Of a stretch of 16,185 nucleotides of DNA, positions 13,397 to 16,185 are shown piece after piece. Made by a program: the position numbers and the translations under genes. Source of the stretch: Candidatus Omnitrophota bacterium (GTDB lineage: Bacteria > Omnitrophota > Gorgyraeia > Gygaellales > Profunditerraquicolaceae); the NCBI GenBank assembly GCA_023247875.1, contig JAHFFQ010000001.1:12567-28751 (forward strand). The letters are read 5' to 3'. The notes below the pieces were generated by a model. That model worked only from the letters and a program-made list of their open reading frames with translations, had not been told where the DNA came from and did not search any database. Position 1 is the first letter of the stretch; each line of letters starts with the position of its first letter.

Positions 13397-14281
13397 TTAA
13401 TAAATCACCTTGTTCAAAGGGTATTCGATGATCCCCTGTGCACCGGCAGCTTTCAATGCCGGGATAAGCACCCTGACGACCTTCTCGTCGATGATCGTCT
13501 CAATGGCAAGCCAGCTGCCTCCGCTTAAACCGGAGATAGTAGGTGTCTTTAATGCCGGTAATTTCGCCAGCACTTTTTTAAGGTCATTCTTCCTTACATT
13601 CATCTTCAAGCCGACCTTCTCCTCGGCGCAAATGGCGCCTTTTAAAAGCAAAGAGAGCTGCTCCATCTTGGCCTTCTTCCAGCTGTTCTTATAGGAGCCC
13701 TTATTGGCGATAAACTGGGTAGTGGATTCGCAAAGCGTGGCTATCTCCACCAGCTTATTGGCGCGAAGCGAACTGCCTGTCTCAGTCAGTTCAACGATGG
13801 CATCCACAAGCCCGGCCGAAACCTTGACCTCGGTCGCCCCCCAGCTGAACTCTACCTCCACCTTGACCCTATTTTTCTTAAAATAATCTTTTGTGACATT
13901 TACCAGCTCGGTGGCTACGCGTTTGCCATTTAAGCCCTTGATCCTCTTTATGCCGGAATCCTGGGGCACTGCCAGTACCCACCTGACCTTATTCAAACCC
14001 TGTTTGGCGTAAGTAAGGTCTGCAACCCTAATCACATCCGACCTGTTCTCCAGTATCCAGTCATTGCCGGTGATCCCGCAATCAAGCGCGCCATCCTGGA
14101 CATAACGGGACATCTCCTGGGCGCGCAATAAAACCGCCTGGATCTCCGGGTCATCTATTGACGGAAAATAAGAGCGCGAACTGGATAAGTTCACGTTAAA
14201 GCCGGCTTTTTTGAGCATCTTAAAGGTAGACTCCTGGAGGCTCCCCTTTGGTAAACCAAGTTTTAAGACCTTATTTTTCAT
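13397..14281 (-). CDS. hisG: ATP phosphoribosyltransferase, long form (HisG-L)
   Basis: First enzyme of histidine synthesis: condenses ATP with PRPP. It has 294 residues, the long form with its own regulatory domain, so no HisZ partner is expected. The catalytic domain has [10 protein letters not shown] (8-17), [10 protein letters not shown] (67-76) and the PRPP-binding segment [20 protein letters not shown] (157-176). The C-terminal ACT-like domain (about 218-290), which binds the feedback inhibitor histidine in this family, includes [17 protein letters not shown] (241-257). AAGGA lies 8 bases before the ATG, and a sigma70-like promoter precedes it. No other his gene is in the window, so hisG here is separated from a classic his operon and heads a mixed housekeeping string. 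Confidence 0.95.
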   Translation of the reverse strand: MKNKVLKLGLPKGSLQESTFKMLKKAGFNVNLSSSRSYFPSIDDPEIQAVLLRAQEMSRYVQDGALDCGITGNDWILENRSDVIRVADLTYAKQGLNKVRWVLAVPQDSGIKRIKGLNGKRVATELVNVTKDYFKKNRVKVEVEFSWGATEVKVSAGLVDAIVELTETGSSLRANKLVEIATLCESTTQFIANKGSYKNSWKKAKMEQLSLLLKGAICAEEKVGLKMNVRKNDLKKVLAKLPALKTPTISGLSGGSWLAIETIIDEKVVRVLIPALKAAGAQGIIEYPLNKVIY

Positions 14282-14321
14282 GGTAAATTTCCTTTATCAG
14301 AATACGCTGATTTGGAGTTTT

Positions 14322-14350
14322 ATTATATATATATATTAACGGATTGTAAA
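14322..14350 (-). promoter_or_regulatory. Sigma70-like promoter upstream of hisG
   Basis: On the minus strand, TTTACA (14350-14345), a 17-base spacer and a perfect TATAAT (14327-14322) give a predicted start near 14315 and a leader of about 34 bases to the hisG ATG. The -35 matches five of six consensus bases. A (TA)6 tract (14324-14335) runs through the -10 box and into the spacer. It lies in the 76-base gap after the GH94 gene and could drive the whole hisG-to-prs string. Confidence 0.7.
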
Positions 14351-14357
14351 GAAGAAA

Positions 14358-16185
14358 TTAATTCAGGTGGACTTCAAGCAAGTTCAGCTTATTCGCGGGC
14401 AGGTCAAGGATCACCTCGCGGGTAATGATCAAATAGCGGGATTTATCAATAGGCAGATTTTCAGAATTAAGCAGCACTTTGGCGATCCGGTATTTCCCAA
14501 AATCAACCCTTGCGGGGTTTAAAAAAACTATTTTTATCCTCCTGCCGGAAAAGATACGCTCAATACTGATGCTTGCGCTTTTACGGAAATGCCCTGCACT
14601 TAATTTCGGTTCTATCACTAGGTCCCCATCCCGGCCCCTGGCCCCGAAAACCTGGTTGAGCATGGTAAGCATAAACCAGCTGGCTGAGCCGGTCAGGTAA
14701 GAATACATTCCCCTCCCGCGAAGATCAAAATACTCCGGTAGGCAGGGATAAATCTTACTCCGTTCGGTATCAGAGGCCATTTTATAAAGGGAACTTAAAG
14801 CCCTCCACCCATCTGCGGCATAACCCTGTTTATATAAGGCGTAAGCGAACATCACCACCATATGGCTGAAGACAGCCCCATTCTCCTTGTCCCCATAGGA
14901 AAAAGAAAAGGCCCTGCCCAAATTATGAAGCTCGGTTTTAAAATCCGTATTAAGATGTATTCCTCCGGTTTTCCGGTCGGTCAAATATTTGTTTACGCTT
15001 CGCAGGATCTGGCGCACTTGCCAATCATAGGCGACCCCTGACATTATAGGAAAGACCTGTCCGGTAAGGGTCATGCGCACCCGGTTCCTGCTCTTACCCT
15101 CCAGGCGCCTGCTGCGGTTATCATAATAACCGTTAAAGAATCCTTCTTTAAGCCATTCAGTATTCCGGACATACTCTTTGATCCATGCAGATCTATCCTT
15201 AAGGCCCCTGGCTAATTCCGCAACCTCCAAAGAAACTCTTCTTCCGGAGAGAGATACGGATACCCTGGAGAAATATTTTTCCAAAACTTTGCGCTTTGCG
15301 GAAACACTTCCATAATTTATCCGCGCAAGCAACACCCTGATCTCTTCGGCTATCTCTATTCTTGTTCTGCCGGACTTAAGCAGCAACCCGGAAAGTGTTT
15401 CCAGGTTCTGGCTGTACATCGAGCTGAATGCTACGCTCTCGCCGTTCTCCCCGGCCATATCCAGGCCGTCATTCCAATCCGCGCCTTCAAGGCGGATATG
15501 ATTATGGCTGCCCACGTTAAGAAACTGCACCAGATTCTCGACCAGCAGATGCTCCAGGATCGTCCCGGAATATATCTTTCCGGAAGCACTCATTAATTTA
15601 TTCCCACAGGCGCTTGACCAGCTGCGATCGATCTGGCCGGCGCGTTTTATTTCATGATTACGGAAATAAGTCGCTTCTTCGAATAAAATATTAAAATCCC
15701 CGGTTTCATTAATATAGAGATCCAGGGTCAATAAGGGCCAGATGCCGTGATCCATCCACACCCGGCTGATATTGTTCCGGTCGGCGATAAACTCTCCGGG
15801 AGACTTACCGATGATGGTGGCGTTAGAACCGTCGATCTTTACCCCGCAAAAATTATTGATCAGCAGCCCACGCACCTTCTGCGGATCGCTGAGGATCAAT
15901 CCCAGGCAATCCTGCCAGAGGTCGCGCCAGCCCCTGCCGCCTTTGCCATAGTCAAAGTCCGGCAGAAAAGAACACCCGAATATCTTTCTTAATTCCGGCT
16001 GGATGTTCACCCAGCGCAACCAGTTGTCAAAATTCTTATCCTGCGTTGTAATATTTATACCCCGGCTTATCTTTTCCCAGAATTCTTCGGTTTTCCGCAA
16101 GGCAGCGGTTATTTTATCCGGCCGGTTAAATTTGGCGATTATTTTTACTATTTCCCGGGAGCTCCGGGTTATTCCCATGATCACC
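14358..16185 (-). CDS. GH94-family glycoside phosphorylase-like protein (5' end beyond window)
   Basis: The frame is open to the window edge, so the N-terminus is missing; about 609 residues are visible. The fragment matches the (alpha/alpha)6-barrel half of GH94 (cellobiose/chitobiose phosphorylase, formerly glycosyltransferase 36). It has YGKGGRGWRDLWQD near the start, RVWMDHGIWPLL, and the GADWNDGLDMAGENGES motif carrying the catalytic aspartate. It also has GQVFPIMSGVA and GDKENGAVFSHMVVMFAYAL, followed by a short C-terminal beta domain (EVILDLPANKLNLLEVHLN). These enzymes reversibly phosphorolyse beta-glucosides at the anomeric carbon. The substrate cannot be told from the fragment; cellobiose, laminaribiose, chitobiose or a cyclic glucan are all possible. 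No terminator is visible after it before the hisG promoter. Confidence 0.85.
   Translation of the reverse strand, partial: VIMGITRSSREIVKIIAKFNRPDKITAALRKTEEFWEKISRGINITTQDKNFDNWLRWVNIQPELRKIFGCSFLPDFDYGKGGRGWRDLWQDCLGLILSDPQKVRGLLINNFCGVKIDGSNATIIGKSPGEFIADRNNISRVWMDHGIWPLLTLDLYINETGDFNILFEEATYFRNHEIKRAGQIDRSWSSACGNKLMSASGKIYSGTILEHLLVENLVQFLNVGSHNHIRLEGADWNDGLDMAGENGESVAFSSMYSQNLETLSGLLLKSGRTRIEIAEEIRVLLARINYGSVSAKRKVLEKYFSRVSVSLSGRRVSLEVAELARGLKDRSAWIKEYVRNTEWLKEGFFNGYYDNRSRRLEGKSRNRVRMTLTGQVFPIMSGVAYDWQVRQILRSVNKYLTDRKTGGIHLNTDFKTELHNLGRAFSFSYGDKENGAVFSHMVVMFAYALYKQGYAADGWRALSSLYKMASDTERSKIYPCLPEYFDLRGRGMYSYLTGSASWFMLTMLNQVFGARGRDGDLVIEPKLSAGHFRKSASISIERIFSGRRIKIVFLNPARVDFGKYRIAKVLLNSENLPIDKSRYLIITREVILDLPANKLNLLEVHLN

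Noticed and set aside
1..16185. Mobile elements, CRISPR arrays, defence or biosynthetic clusters
   Set aside because: No transposase, integrase, spaced direct repeats or accessory gene set is visible; nearly all of the window is conserved housekeeping genes on one strand.

Overview
The window is ordinary chromosomal DNA from a bacterium with an outer membrane. Every gene I can support lies on the minus strand, so transcription runs from high to low coordinates. My best guess for the source is Omnitrophota or a related PVC-type lineage. That guess rests on general features only: a BamA-type outer-membrane assembly protein, a two-subunit transketolase, a SpoVG carrying a zinc-ribbon insertion, and a housekeeping gene order shared across several phyla. 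No marker gene here fixes the phylum.

Layout in transcription order: (1) 16185-14358, a 5'-truncated GH94-type glycoside phosphorylase. (2) A sigma70-like promoter at 14350-14322, then hisG (long form), a 33-residue basic AURKAIP1/COX24-type ribosomal peptide, a secreted TPR protein, the N- and C-terminal halves of transketolase, ispE and spoVG. These are packed with gaps of 21 bases or less, or with short overlaps. (3) A 143-base spacer, tRNA-Gln(UUG), and glmU starting only 8 bases past the tRNA CCA, followed by prs. (4) A 154-base spacer holding two large tandem hairpins. (5) rplY, pth, rpsF, ssb, rpsR, rplI and dnaB, mostly overlapping or nearly so. (6) A promoter placed so that bamA would be transcribed without a leader, bamA itself (five POTRA domains plus barrel), and the first codons of another gene at the window edge.

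The genes cover linked tasks. Transketolase supplies pentose phosphates, Prs turns ribose-5-phosphate into PRPP, and HisG spends PRPP on histidine. IspE (isoprenoid) and GlmU (UDP-GlcNAc) feed the envelope, whose outer-membrane proteins BamA inserts. rplY, pth, rpsF, rpsR, rplI and the AURKAIP1-type peptide serve translation; ssb and dnaB serve replication. The ispE-spoVG-glmU-prs-ctc-pth order resembles that of Bacillus, here joined directly to the rpsF-ssb-rpsR-rplI-dnaB cluster.

I found no mobile element, CRISPR array, defence locus or clearly novel multi-gene system. The points most worth a second look are the tRNA-Gln/glmU junction (with C instead of the near-universal U at tRNA position 55), the leaderless bamA promoter, the zinc-ribbon SpoVG, the tandem hairpins between prs and rplY, and an SSB without the usual C-terminal tip.
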